From an uncultured Burkholderiaceae bacterium (GTDB lineage Bacteria > Pseudomonadota > Gammaproteobacteria > Burkholderiales > Burkholderiaceae_B): a stretch of 64,000 nt of DNA. The translations under genes were made by a program, and so were the position numbers. Each line of letters begins with the position of its first letter. Within the stretch, counting starts at the first letter, position 1. The notes under the pieces were generated by a model that made no database searches, was not told where the DNA came from, and was given only the letters and a program-made list of their open reading frames with translations. Shown here in pieces: positions 25,821-34,034 of the stretch. The stretch spans positions 62,001-126,000 of the forward strand of contig CAKSZL010000002.1 of the NCBI GenBank assembly GCA_934525625.1, read 5' to 3'.

Positions 25821-26617
25821 CGACAAGCAATGCTGCGAATGCCGCCAGGATGCTGACGGTCTCCGGCTTGCACGTGCGCTTCGGCGGCGTGAAGGCCGTC
25901 ACCGACGTCGGCTTCTCGGTCGGCGCGGGCGAAATCCTGGGGCTCATCGGCCCAAACGGCGCGGGCAAGACGACGACGTTCAATGCGGTGTCGGGCATGG
26001 TCGTCCCCTCCGAGGGCAAGATCATGCTGGATGGGGTCGACGTCACCGGCTGGCCGCCCGAGAGCATGGCCACGCTGGGCATGGCCAGAACCTTCCAGAA
26101 CATCCAGTTGTTCGAGGGCCTTAGCGTGCGCGAGAACGTCATGGTGGGCGCGGGCCGGCAGGCCTCTTGCGGGCTGCTGGCTTCCATCGTCAGGGTAGGC
26201 CGGCACAACCGCCTGGAGCGCACGCACGCCCAAGCGGCCGACGCCTGGATGGAACGCCTGGGGCTGGCGCCGTATGCCCATACCATGGCGCAGGAGCTGC
26301 CCCTGGGCTTGCAGCGGGTGGCCGAGGTCGCCCGCGCGATGGCCGCGTCCCCGGCTATTCTGCTGCTGGATGAACCGGCGGCGGGCCTGAACCGCGGCGA
26401 GAAAGATGCATTGGGCAAGGTGCTGCGCATGCTGGCCGCCGAGGCTGCCTGCGCGATGATCGTGGTCGACCACGACGTGCCGCTGGTCATGGACATCGCC
26501 AACCGCGTGGTGGTGCTGGACCACGGCGTCAAGATCACGGAAGGCAGTCCCGACGAGGTGCGCGCCGATGCGCGCGTCATCGCCGCTTATCTAGGAACCA
26601 CCGAGGAGTTGGCATGA
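25817..26617 (+). CDS. ABC transporter ATP-binding protein, LivG type
   Basis: 266 residues, starting in the permease stop (ATGA). Walker A GPNGAGKTTTF, LivG-type TLGMARTFQNIQLFEGLSVRENVMVG, Walker B ILLLDEPAAGLN and the H-loop VDHDVPLVMDIANRV. The signature motif is degenerate (ELPLGLQRVAEVARAM instead of LSxGxQ), but in LivG proteins this region is often loose. Overlaps LivF by 4 bases. Confidence 0.92.
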   Translation: MTTSNAANAARMLTVSGLHVRFGGVKAVTDVGFSVGAGEILGLIGPNGAGKTTTFNAVSGMVVPSEGKIMLDGVDVTGWPPESMATLGMARTFQNIQLFEGLSVRENVMVGAGRQASCGLLASIVRVGRHNRLERTHAQAADAWMERLGLAPYAHTMAQELPLGLQRVAEVARAMAASPAILLLDEPAAGLNRGEKDALGKVLRMLAAEAACAMIVVDHDVPLVMDIANRVVVLDHGVKITEGSPDEVRADARVIAAYLGTTEELA

Positions 26618-27330
26618 TGCTTGAAGTGCGCGGCTTGACAGCCGGATACGGGCGCATAGAGGCCCTGCACGGTATCGACCTGGAGGTGGGCCGATCCGAG
26701 ATCGTCGTGCTGCTGGGCGCCAATGGCGCGGGCAAGAGCACTTTCGTGAAATCCGTCATGGGGCTGCTGCGGCCCACCGCGGGACGCATCTCGTTCGAGG
26801 GGCGGCCGCTGGACGAACTCTCCGCCGCGCAGCGCATCAAACTGGGCGTGGCGGTCGTGCCGGAGGGGCGCCAGTTGTTTCCCGACATGACCGTGTACGA
26901 GAACCTGCTGCTGGGCGACTACCCTTCGCTGGGGCCGCTGGTGTCGGCCTCGGGGCATGCCGGCATGGAGCGCGTGCTGACGCTGTTTCCGCAATTGAAG
27001 GACAAGCTGCGCCGGCCGGCGGGCGTGCTGTCCGGCGGCGAGGCGCAGATGGTGACGATAGGCCGGGCGCTGATGTCCTCGCCGCGCCTGCTGCTGTGCG
27101 ACGAACCCTCGCTGGGCCTGGCGCCGCGCGTCACGCTGGACGTGTTGCATGCCTTGCAGACCCTGTGCCGCGAGGGCTTGTCCATACTGCTTGCCGACCA
27201 GAACGCCAGCTACGCGCTGAAAATCGCCGATCGCGGCTATGTGCTGGATTCCGGCGAGGTCGTGGCCAGCGGCCCGGCGCAGGAATTGCGCTCGGACGCC
27301 GGCGTCAGTTCGGCCTACCTGGGAAGCTAA
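26614..27330 (+). CDS. ABC transporter ATP-binding protein, LivF type
   Basis: 238 residues. Walker A GANGAGKSTFV, signature VLSGGEAQMVTIGRALM, Walker B LLLCDEPSLGLAP, and the LivF-specific GVAVVPEGRQLFPDMTVYENLLLG. Completes the transporter. Three bases separate it from the molybdenum hydroxylase large subunit, so transport and oxidation genes form one operon. Confidence 0.93.
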   Translation: MMLEVRGLTAGYGRIEALHGIDLEVGRSEIVVLLGANGAGKSTFVKSVMGLLRPTAGRISFEGRPLDELSAAQRIKLGVAVVPEGRQLFPDMTVYENLLLGDYPSLGPLVSASGHAGMERVLTLFPQLKDKLRRPAGVLSGGEAQMVTIGRALMSSPRLLLCDEPSLGLAPRVTLDVLHALQTLCREGLSILLADQNASYALKIADRGYVLDSGEVVASGPAQELRSDAGVSSAYLGS

Positions 27331-27333
27331 GCC

Positions 27334-29748
27334 ATGCGGGCCGAGCACGGTAAGCAAGCGGCGCCTTCGCCCATAGGCGCGCGCCGGCCGCGCGCCTCGA
27401 CGCGCCGCGCGCTGGAAGGGCGTGCGCGCTACGTCGACGACATCGTGCTGTCGCGCATGGTGCACGTCGCCTTCGTGCGCAGCCCGCATGCGCGCGCCCG
27501 CATCGTCGGCATCGACGCCAGCCGGGCGCGTGCGCTGGACGGCGTGGTGGCGGTCATTACCGGCGAAGAACTGGCGCGGCATTGCCAAGCCTGGACGTGC
27601 CTCTCGCCATGCGCGCCCGGCGTCGAGCCGCCCATGCAGTATGCGCTGGCGCCGCGCGAAGCCTCCTTCCATGGCGATCCGGTGGCGGCTGTGGTGGCGG
27701 TGTCCAGGGCCATAGCCGAGGACGGCGTCGATCTGGTGCGGGTCGAGTGGCAGCCGCTGCCGTCCACGCCCGACCTGGAAGGCGCGGTGGACGCGCGGCC
27801 CGCGCATGCCGAGCTGCGGGACAATCTCGTGTCCGCCAGGCTGGTCGAGGCGGGCTCGGTCGAGGCGGCCTTCGCGCAAGCCGCACTGGTTGTCGAGGAA
27901 AGTTTCCGCTTCCATCGGCAAACCGGCGTGCCGATGGAAACCAGGGGCGTCGTCGCCGATTTCAATCCATCCGACCAGACGCTGCAACTGCATCATTCGC
28001 ATCAATTGCCCAATATGGTGCAGTCGCAGTTTGCCCGCCTGCTGGGCCTGGGCGAGCACCGGGTTCGGGTGGTGCTGCCCGACATCGGCGGCGGCTTCGG
28101 CATCAAGATGCATTGCTACCAGGATGAGGTCGCCACGGCGGCCATCTCCAAAATGCTGGGCCGGCCCGTGAAGTTCATCGCGGATCGGCGCGAGTCTTTC
28201 CTGGCCGACGTGCATGCGCGCGAAATGAAGATGGACGCCCGGATGGCGCTGGACGCCTCCGGCCGCATCCTGGGCATAGACGTGCATGGCCTGTACGGCA
28301 TGGGGCCGTATTCCACCGCGCCGTTCGGCAGCATACTGGACGGCTTCATCGCGGTGCGCTGCGTTGCCGCCGCCTACGGCTTCGCTTCGTTCCGGGCGGT
28401 GACCAACGCGGTCTACCAGAATCGCGCACCCGTGGGGCAGTACCGCGGCGTGGGCAACCCCATGGGCGTGGCCATGGGCGAGCGCCTGATGGATCTGGCG
28501 GCCGCGCGCCTGGGGCTGGACCCGGCCGAACTGCGCATGCGCAATCTGCTCGAAGCCGGAGACACGCCCGTCACGTCGGCGACCGGCACGGTCATGGTGA
28601 ACATGTCGCATAAAGACTGTTTGCGGCGCTTGCTCGAACTGGCCGGCTACGAAGGCCTGAAGCGCGAGCGCGACGCCTTGCGGCAAGCGGGCATTTATCG
28701 CGGCATAGGGCTGTGCGTGTTCGTCGAAACCACGGCCTATTCGGCCGCGGTGCACAGCACGGACGGCGTCAACATATTGCCGGGTGAAAGCGTCACGCTG
28801 AAGATAGAGCCGGATGGCGGCGTGCGCTGCCTGACGGGGCTGTCCGAGATCGGCCAGGGCGTTTCCGCCGGCATGGCGCAGATCGTGGCCGCCGCCATGG
28901 GCTTGGCGGTCGAAGACGTGCACGTAAGCTGCGGCGATACCGGCAGCAGCGCCCCGGGCGGCGGCGCGGCGGGTTCGCGCGGCCTGACGCAGGGCGGCGA
29001 CGCGGCCTGGCAAGCCGGGCGCCAGTTGCGCGGCAGCCTGCTGCGCCTGGCCGCCGTGCTGTCGCGCGTGCCCGAGGCGCAACTGGAGATAGCACAGGGC
29101 ACCGTGTACAAGCGCGACACCGGCGAAAGGCTCCACACCTTGGGGCAATTGGCCGCCATCTACTACTATCGCAACGACCTGATTCCCGCCGGCAGCGGCG
29201 ACATTCAGCTGGCGGTCACGCGCCACGTCTACCGCGATGCCCCGCGTTTCATTCCGGCCAACGGCGCCCAGTTGTCGTACGTGGAGGTCGACATCGATAC
29301 CGGCTTCGTGCGGCCCTTGAAGCACTGGGCGGTCGACGACTGCGGCCGCATCGTCAACCCGCTGCTCGTCGAAGAGCAGATACGCGGCGGCATCGTGCAG
29401 GGCATAGGCAGCGCGCTCACCGAAACCTGCCGCTACGACGAGTCGGGCCGCCTGCTGACAGCCTCCTTCGGCTCGTACGTCATGCCGGTGGCGCCCAACG
29501 TGCCGGACATCGTCGTGGATCACCTGGAAACGCCTTACGGCGGCACCGAACTGGGGCTCAAAGGGGTGGGCGAGGCCGGCACCATAGGCGCGCCCGCCGC
29601 GGTCGTCAACGCGGTCAACGACGCGCTCGCCCCGCTGGGCGCGCGCGTCGCCCAGACGCCGATGACGCCCATGGCGGTGCTGGAGGCGATTAGCCTGGCG
29701 GAACAGCCGGCGGCCGAACGCAAAACGTGTCGCAAGGCAAAGATATGA
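27334..29748 (+). CDS. Molybdenum hydroxylase large subunit (xanthine dehydrogenase family)
   Basis: 804 residues. Motifs of the molybdopterin-binding subunit: RGVVADFNP, DIGGGFGIKMHCYQDE, VGQYRGVGNPMG and the catalytic Glu in GVGEAGTIGAPAAVVNAVNDAL. It lacks the AYRCSFR loop of CO dehydrogenase, so CO is not the substrate. Family reaction: hydroxylation of an aldehyde or N-heteroaromatic carbon with water as oxygen source. Downstream medium and small subunits overlap it. Confidence 0.9.
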   Translation: MRAEHGKQAAPSPIGARRPRASTRRALEGRARYVDDIVLSRMVHVAFVRSPHARARIVGIDASRARALDGVVAVITGEELARHCQAWTCLSPCAPGVEPPMQYALAPREASFHGDPVAAVVAVSRAIAEDGVDLVRVEWQPLPSTPDLEGAVDARPAHAELRDNLVSARLVEAGSVEAAFAQAALVVEESFRFHRQTGVPMETRGVVADFNPSDQTLQLHHSHQLPNMVQSQFARLLGLGEHRVRVVLPDIGGGFGIKMHCYQDEVATAAISKMLGRPVKFIADRRESFLADVHAREMKMDARMALDASGRILGIDVHGLYGMGPYSTAPFGSILDGFIAVRCVAAAYGFASFRAVTNAVYQNRAPVGQYRGVGNPMGVAMGERLMDLAAARLGLDPAELRMRNLLEAGDTPVTSATGTVMVNMSHKDCLRRLLELAGYEGLKRERDALRQAGIYRGIGLCVFVETTAYSAAVHSTDGVNILPGESVTLKIEPDGGVRCLTGLSEIGQGVSAGMAQIVAAAMGLAVEDVHVSCGDTGSSAPGGGAAGSRGLTQGGDAAWQAGRQLRGSLLRLAAVLSRVPEAQLEIAQGTVYKRDTGERLHTLGQLAAIYYYRNDLIPAGSGDIQLAVTRHVYRDAPRFIPANGAQLSYVEVDIDTGFVRPLKHWAVDDCGRIVNPLLVEEQIRGGIVQGIGSALTETCRYDESGRLLTASFGSYVMPVAPNVPDIVVDHLETPYGGTELGLKGVGEAGTIGAPAAVVNAVNDALAPLGARVAQTPMTPMAVLEAISLAEQPAAERKTCRKAKI

Positions 29749-30599
29749 AGCCGGCCCGTTTCGAATACCGCCGCATGGCGTCGCTGCCCCAGGTGCTGGA
29801 CGAGCTGCGCCAACTGGGAACGGATGCGACGTTGCTGGCCGGCGGGCAAAGCCTGATCGTGCAGATGAATGCGCGCCTGGCGCGTCCGCGCGTGCTGCTC
29901 GACTTGAACCCCTTGCGCGCGCTGTCCGGCGTGCGCCTGCATGAAAAAGCCTGTTCCATCGGCGCCATGACGCGCTATCGCGTGCTGGAGCCGCCGGGGC
30001 TGGCGGCGCGGGCCGTGCCCATGCTGGGCCGGGCCGTCTCGTATGTGGGGCACCCCGCCATACGCAACGTCGGCACGGTGGGCGGCAGCGTCGCATTCGC
30101 CGATGCCCCGGCCGAATTGCCGGCGGCCCTGCTGTGCCTGCAGGCCGAGGTCAGGCTGTTGTCCAGCATCGGCGAACGCCGGCTGGCGATGGACGACTTC
30201 CTGGTCGGCCAGGGCGTCACGGCGCGCCAGCCGGACGAACTGGTGGCGGGCATAGACCTGGCCTTGCCGCGCGCGGGCGAGCGCCATGCCTTTCATGAAT
30301 TCAATCTGCGCCACAACGGGCCGCCCGTGGTGTGCGTGGCCTTGCGTACGCTGGATGACGGCGCGGGCGGCTGGCGCGACGTGCGCCTGACTGCTGGAGG
30401 GCTGTACAACCGGGCCGTCAGCCTGCCCACGGCGGCGCGCCTGCTGGGCAACGGCTGGCTGCTGCCGGACATCGCCGAATTGCGCGAGGCCGTGGCGTGC
30501 GACGTCGACGTACTGCCCACGCCAATTTTTCCGGCGGCCTTCAAACTGCAAATCGCGGCCGCGCTCATACATCGCGCCGCACGGGAGATACGCGGATGA
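29745..30599 (+). CDS. Molybdenum hydroxylase FAD subunit
   Basis: 284 residues; ATG 29745 overlaps the large-subunit stop. FAD-binding motifs of the CoxM family: LLAGGQSLIVQMNARL (AGGxS) and the second motif GHPAIRNVGTVGGSVAFADAPAELPAALL (TxGG). It passes electrons from the iron-sulfur clusters to NAD, oxygen or another acceptor. Confidence 0.9.
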   Translation: MKPARFEYRRMASLPQVLDELRQLGTDATLLAGGQSLIVQMNARLARPRVLLDLNPLRALSGVRLHEKACSIGAMTRYRVLEPPGLAARAVPMLGRAVSYVGHPAIRNVGTVGGSVAFADAPAELPAALLCLQAEVRLLSSIGERRLAMDDFLVGQGVTARQPDELVAGIDLALPRAGERHAFHEFNLRHNGPPVVCVALRTLDDGAGGWRDVRLTAGGLYNRAVSLPTAARLLGNGWLLPDIAELREAVACDVDVLPTPIFPAAFKLQIAAALIHRAAREIRG

Positions 30600-31156
30600 A
30601 CGCGATTTTCGAGCGCGGGCAGACCCTGCGCATACGCCTGACGCTGAACGGCCAGGCCGTCTGCGCCGAAACCGAGGTGCGCAGCAGCGCCGCCGATTTC
30701 CTGCGCGACACGCTGCAGCTTACCGGCACGCACGTGGCCTGCGAAGAAGGGCAGTGCGGCGCATGCTCCATCAAGGTCGACGGCAACGTGGTGCGCGGCT
30801 GCCTGACGCTGGCCGTGCAACTGGACGGCGCCACGGTGCACACGCTGGAAGGCGCCGCGCTGGACCCCTGGGTGCGCCGCTTGCAAGAAACCTTCTACGA
30901 AAGAGCCGCCTTGCAATGCGGCTTCTGCACCAGCGGCATGCTGCTGACCGCGGCCGAATTGCTGCGGCGCCAGCCCCGGCCCGGCCGAGAGGCCATACGC
31001 GCCTACTTGGCCGGAAACTATTGCCGCTGTACCGGCTACGAGGCCATCGTCGACGCCGTCGAGCTGGCGGCGCGCCTGGGCCCGGCGCGCGAAGAGAGCG
31101 CTCCGGCCGCCGATTTCACCCTTGTTCAACAACCATGCAAAGGATCGCCTGAATGA
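30596..31156 (+). CDS. Molybdenum hydroxylase [2Fe-2S] subunit
   Basis: 186 residues. Plant-type cluster ligands in CEEGQCGACSIKVDG and C-terminal cluster ligands in CGFCTSGM and YCRCTGYEAIVDAV. Electron relay between the Mo centre and FAD. Its stop overlaps the sodB start by 4 bases, which is an unusual link. Confidence 0.92.
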   Translation: MNAIFERGQTLRIRLTLNGQAVCAETEVRSSAADFLRDTLQLTGTHVACEEGQCGACSIKVDGNVVRGCLTLAVQLDGATVHTLEGAALDPWVRRLQETFYERAALQCGFCTSGMLLTAAELLRRQPRPGREAIRAYLAGNYCRCTGYEAIVDAVELAARLGPAREESAPAADFTLVQQPCKGSPE

Positions 31157-31734
31157 AACACGAACTGCCGCCTCTGCCGTACGCCATCGATGCGCTGGAG
31201 CCCTACTATTCCAAAGAAACCCTGGAATACCACCACGGCAAGCATCACAACGCCTACGTGGTGAACCTGAACAATCTGCAGGCGGGCACCGAGTACGAAA
31301 ACAAGCCGCTGGAAGACATCGTCAAGACCTCCAGCGGCGGCATCTACAACAACGCGGCGCAGATCTGGAACCACAGCTTCTTCTGGCACTGCATGAAGCC
31401 CAATGGCGGCGGCGAACCGGTGGGCGCGCTGGCGGCGGCCATCGAACAGAAATGGGGCAGCTACGCCGCGTTCCGGGAGGCTTTCGTGAAGTCCGCCGTC
31501 GGCAATTTCGGCTCGGGCTGGACCTGGCTGGTCAAGAAGGCGGACGGCGGCCTGGACATCGTCAACACCGGCGCGGCCGGCACGCCCATGACCTCGGGCG
31601 ACAAAGCCTTGCTAACCGTGGACGTCTGGGAGCACGCCTACTACATCGACTACCGCAACCTGCGCCCCAAGTACGTCGAAACCTTTCTGGACAAACTCAT
31701 AAACTGGCAATTCGCCCAGAACAACTTCGACTGA
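31153..31734 (+). CDS. sodB: Superoxide dismutase, Fe type
   Basis: 193 residues. Metal ligands His27, His74, Asp157 and His161 are present (DVWEHAYYIDYRN), with the iron-type NNAAQIWNHSFFW containing the active-site Gln70. Cytoplasmic enzyme removing superoxide. It starts in the stop of the molybdenum hydroxylase small subunit, so it is translated with that enzyme. The chromosome may carry another copy elsewhere. Confidence 0.96.
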   Translation: MKHELPPLPYAIDALEPYYSKETLEYHHGKHHNAYVVNLNNLQAGTEYENKPLEDIVKTSSGGIYNNAAQIWNHSFFWHCMKPNGGGEPVGALAAAIEQKWGSYAAFREAFVKSAVGNFGSGWTWLVKKADGGLDIVNTGAAGTPMTSGDKALLTVDVWEHAYYIDYRNLRPKYVETFLDKLINWQFAQNNFD

Positions 31735-31747
31735 ACGGAGCGTTTCG

Positions 31748-32317
31748 ATGACTTTGAATCTTCAAACCCTTGTGTGCAGCACGCGTCCCGGGCGCATCGG
31801 CATGAGCGTCGCGCAATGGGCGCAGGGCGCGGCCCAGGCGCACGGCAAGTTCCAGGCCGAGCTGATCGACCTGGCCGATTTCAAGCTGCCGTTGCTGGAC
31901 GAGCCCGAACTGCCCCGGCTGCGCAAATACCGGAACGAACACACCAAGGCCTGGAGCCGCAGCGTGCAGGCGGCCGACGCCTTCGTGTTCGTGATGCCCG
32001 AATACAACTCGGGCCCGCCGGCATCCATCGTCAATGCGCTGAGCTATCTGGTGCTGGAGTGGCAGTACAAGCCGGTGGGCTTCGTCACCTACGGCGGGAT
32101 TTCCGGCGGCCTGCGCGCCGCGCAGACGCTCAAGCCGGTGCTGACGACGCTGAAGATGATGCCGCTGCCCGAAGCGGTGGTCATTCCGAACGTGGCGGCG
32201 CAATTGGACGCCGAGGCCGGCTTCAAGCCCACCGAGATGCACGAAGGCGCGGCCAAGCTGATGCTGGAAGAGCTGCATCGCTGGGCACAGGCCATCAAGC
32301 CTTTGCGTTCCATTTGA
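31748..32317 (+). CDS. NADPH-dependent FMN reductase family protein
   Basis: 189 residues, flavodoxin-like fold. FMN-binding motifs CSTRPGRIGMSVAQW near the N terminus and MPEYNSGPPASIVNALSYL at about residue 85 are typical of the SsuE/YieF group. It could supply reduced flavin to a monooxygenase or detoxify quinones. 13 bases after sodB. Confidence 0.85.
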   Translation: MTLNLQTLVCSTRPGRIGMSVAQWAQGAAQAHGKFQAELIDLADFKLPLLDEPELPRLRKYRNEHTKAWSRSVQAADAFVFVMPEYNSGPPASIVNALSYLVLEWQYKPVGFVTYGGISGGLRAAQTLKPVLTTLKMMPLPEAVVIPNVAAQLDAEAGFKPTEMHEGAAKLMLEELHRWAQAIKPLRSI

Positions 32318-32461
32318 AGCCGGGCGCGCTGGGGGGCGGCAGCCAGGCCGGGCGCTTCTTTCCCGGCGCCTGTGTGGTTGGCGATAGGGCCGGCCATACG
32401 TGGCGCACGGGGTAAAATGTCCAGCGCCGTCTTCCCAACCGCCTGCTACCGTTGAGCCACC

Positions 32462-33004
32462 ATGCCCGTATCGCCCTCCGATAACGACAACAATGCCGGC
32501 GCCAAGCTGGCGCTGAGAGACTTTACGCCGCACCGCCTGAACGTGCTGGCGCGCATCGTTTCAGAAGGCTTCGTGAACAGCTATGCGCAGGAGGCGGCCG
32601 CTTTCGGCATCGGGCCGGCGGAATGGCGCATCATTTCCTTTCTGGGCGAACGGCTGGATTCTCCCCAAAGCAAGAAGGGCATGACCGCGCGCGACATCGG
32701 GGCGCGAACCTTCATGCAGAAAGTCCAGGTGTCGCGTGCAATTCTAAAGCTCGAGAACAAGCGCTTGATCATGCGGCGCATCAACCTGGAGGACCGCCGC
32801 GAGGTGTTCCTGAAGCTGACTGCGGCGGGCGTGCGCATCTACCATGCCATCGTGCCGATCGCGCTGGCCTACCAGAGCGAGTTGACGCAAGGCCTGGCGG
32901 CGGGCGACCTCAAGCAGTTGGACCGCATCATGGAAGTCCTGCAAGGCAATGCCAAAAGGCTGCTGGAGCAGGGCGGCGCGTCGCCGGGCGAGCAAGAGGA
33001 ATAG
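32462..33004 (+). CDS. MarR-family transcriptional regulator
   Basis: 180 residues. Winged-helix core GMTARDIGARTFMQKVQVSRAILKLENKRLIMRRINLEDRREVFLKLTAAG with the wing DRRE. Likely a repressor lifted by an aromatic ligand. It closes the plus-strand part of the catabolic island and is the only local regulator, so control of 17994-32317 is a reasonable guess. Convergent with fbp. Confidence 0.88.
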   Translation: MPVSPSDNDNNAGAKLALRDFTPHRLNVLARIVSEGFVNSYAQEAAAFGIGPAEWRIISFLGERLDSPQSKKGMTARDIGARTFMQKVQVSRAILKLENKRLIMRRINLEDRREVFLKLTAAGVRIYHAIVPIALAYQSELTQGLAAGDLKQLDRIMEVLQGNAKRLLEQGGASPGEQEE

Positions 33005-33034
33005 CCGCCGGCCCGGACCGGGTTCGCCCCGCCT

Positions 33035-34024
33035 TCAGTCTTCCTGGTGATAGCGCTTGACGAGTTCGACCTCGTTGCGCGAACCCAGAATCACTCCCAG
33101 ACGCTGGTGCAAGGCCTCGGGCTGCACGTCCAGTATCCGCTGGTCGCCGTCTATGGCCGCGCCGCCGGCCTGTTCCACCAGCAGGCTCATGGGGTTGGCC
33201 TCGTACATCAGGCGCAGCTTGCCCTTTTTGCCCGATGCCCGCGCGTCGCGCGGATACATGAACAGGCCGCCGCGCATCAGGATGCGGTGCACGTCGGCCA
33301 CCATCGAAGCGATCCAGCGCATGTTGTAGTTCTTGCCCAGCGGCCCGGTTTCGCCGGCCAGGCAATCCTGGATGTACCGCCGCACGGGCGATTCCCAATG
33401 GCGCATGTTCGACATGTTGATGGCGAACTCGGCCGTGTCGGCGGGAATCGTGATCTGCGGATGCGTCAGCACCCATTCCTGCGTGGCCGGGTCCATGGTG
33501 AAGCCGGCCACGCCCTGGCCCAGCGTCAGCACCAGCATGGTTTGCGGGCCGTAGACGGCGTAGCCGGCGGCCACCTGACGCGTGCCGGGCTGCAGGAAGT
33601 CTTCCTCGTGCACGCCGGTTTGCCTGGGTGCGCGCAAGACCGAGAAAATCGTGCCGATGGAGACGTTGACGTCGATGTTGGACGAGCCGTCCAGCGGGTC
33701 GAACAGCAGCAGGTAGGGGCCGCGCTCGCAATCGTCGGGAATGGGGTACAGGGTGTCCATTTCCTCGGAGGCCATGGCCGCCAGGCAGCCGTTGCGCTCG
33801 TTGCTTTCGATCAGCAACGCGTTCGAGAGCACGTCCAGTTTCTTCTGGACTTCGCCCTGCACGTTTTCGCTTTCCAGGCTGCCCAGCACGCCGCCCAGCG
33901 CGCCGCGCGCGACGGCGGCGCTGATGCGCGTGCAGCTTTGGGCCACCGACAGCAGCAGGGTGCGCAGGGTGTCGTCGACGTCGGCCAGCGAGGCGAGATG
34001 GTTTTCCAGAGTCAGGCGGTTCAC
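33035..34024 (-). CDS. fbp: Fructose-1,6-bisphosphatase class 1
   Basis: 329 residues from a GTG start with AAGGAAA upstream. Metal/phosphate motifs: [23 protein letters not shown] and the C-terminal [37 protein letters not shown]. Gluconeogenic step from fructose-1,6-bisphosphate to fructose-6-phosphate. 10 bases after pepN, likely the same transcript. Confidence 0.97.
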   Translation of the reverse strand: MNRLTLENHLASLADVDDTLRTLLLSVAQSCTRISAAVARGALGGVLGSLESENVQGEVQKKLDVLSNALLIESNERNGCLAAMASEEMDTLYPIPDDCERGPYLLLFDPLDGSSNIDVNVSIGTIFSVLRAPRQTGVHEEDFLQPGTRQVAAGYAVYGPQTMLVLTLGQGVAGFTMDPATQEWVLTHPQITIPADTAEFAINMSNMRHWESPVRRYIQDCLAGETGPLGKNYNMRWIASMVADVHRILMRGGLFMYPRDARASGKKGKLRLMYEANPMSLLVEQAGGAAIDGDQRILDVQPEALHQRLGVILGSRNEVELVKRYHQED

Positions 34025-34034
34025 GGTTGTTTCC

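Noticed and set aside
26587..30096. A 1169-codon open frame on the minus strand opposite the transporter and molybdenum hydroxylase genes
   Set aside because: Codon-position shadow in high-GC DNA; the plus-strand proteins have clear family motifs and tight operon spacing, the minus frame has none and is very rich in His, Gln and Arg.
27334..31156. Carbon monoxide dehydrogenase (coxMSL)
   Set aside because: The large subunit lacks the AYRCSFR active-site loop and the gene order is large-medium-small, so it is a general molybdenum hydroxylase.
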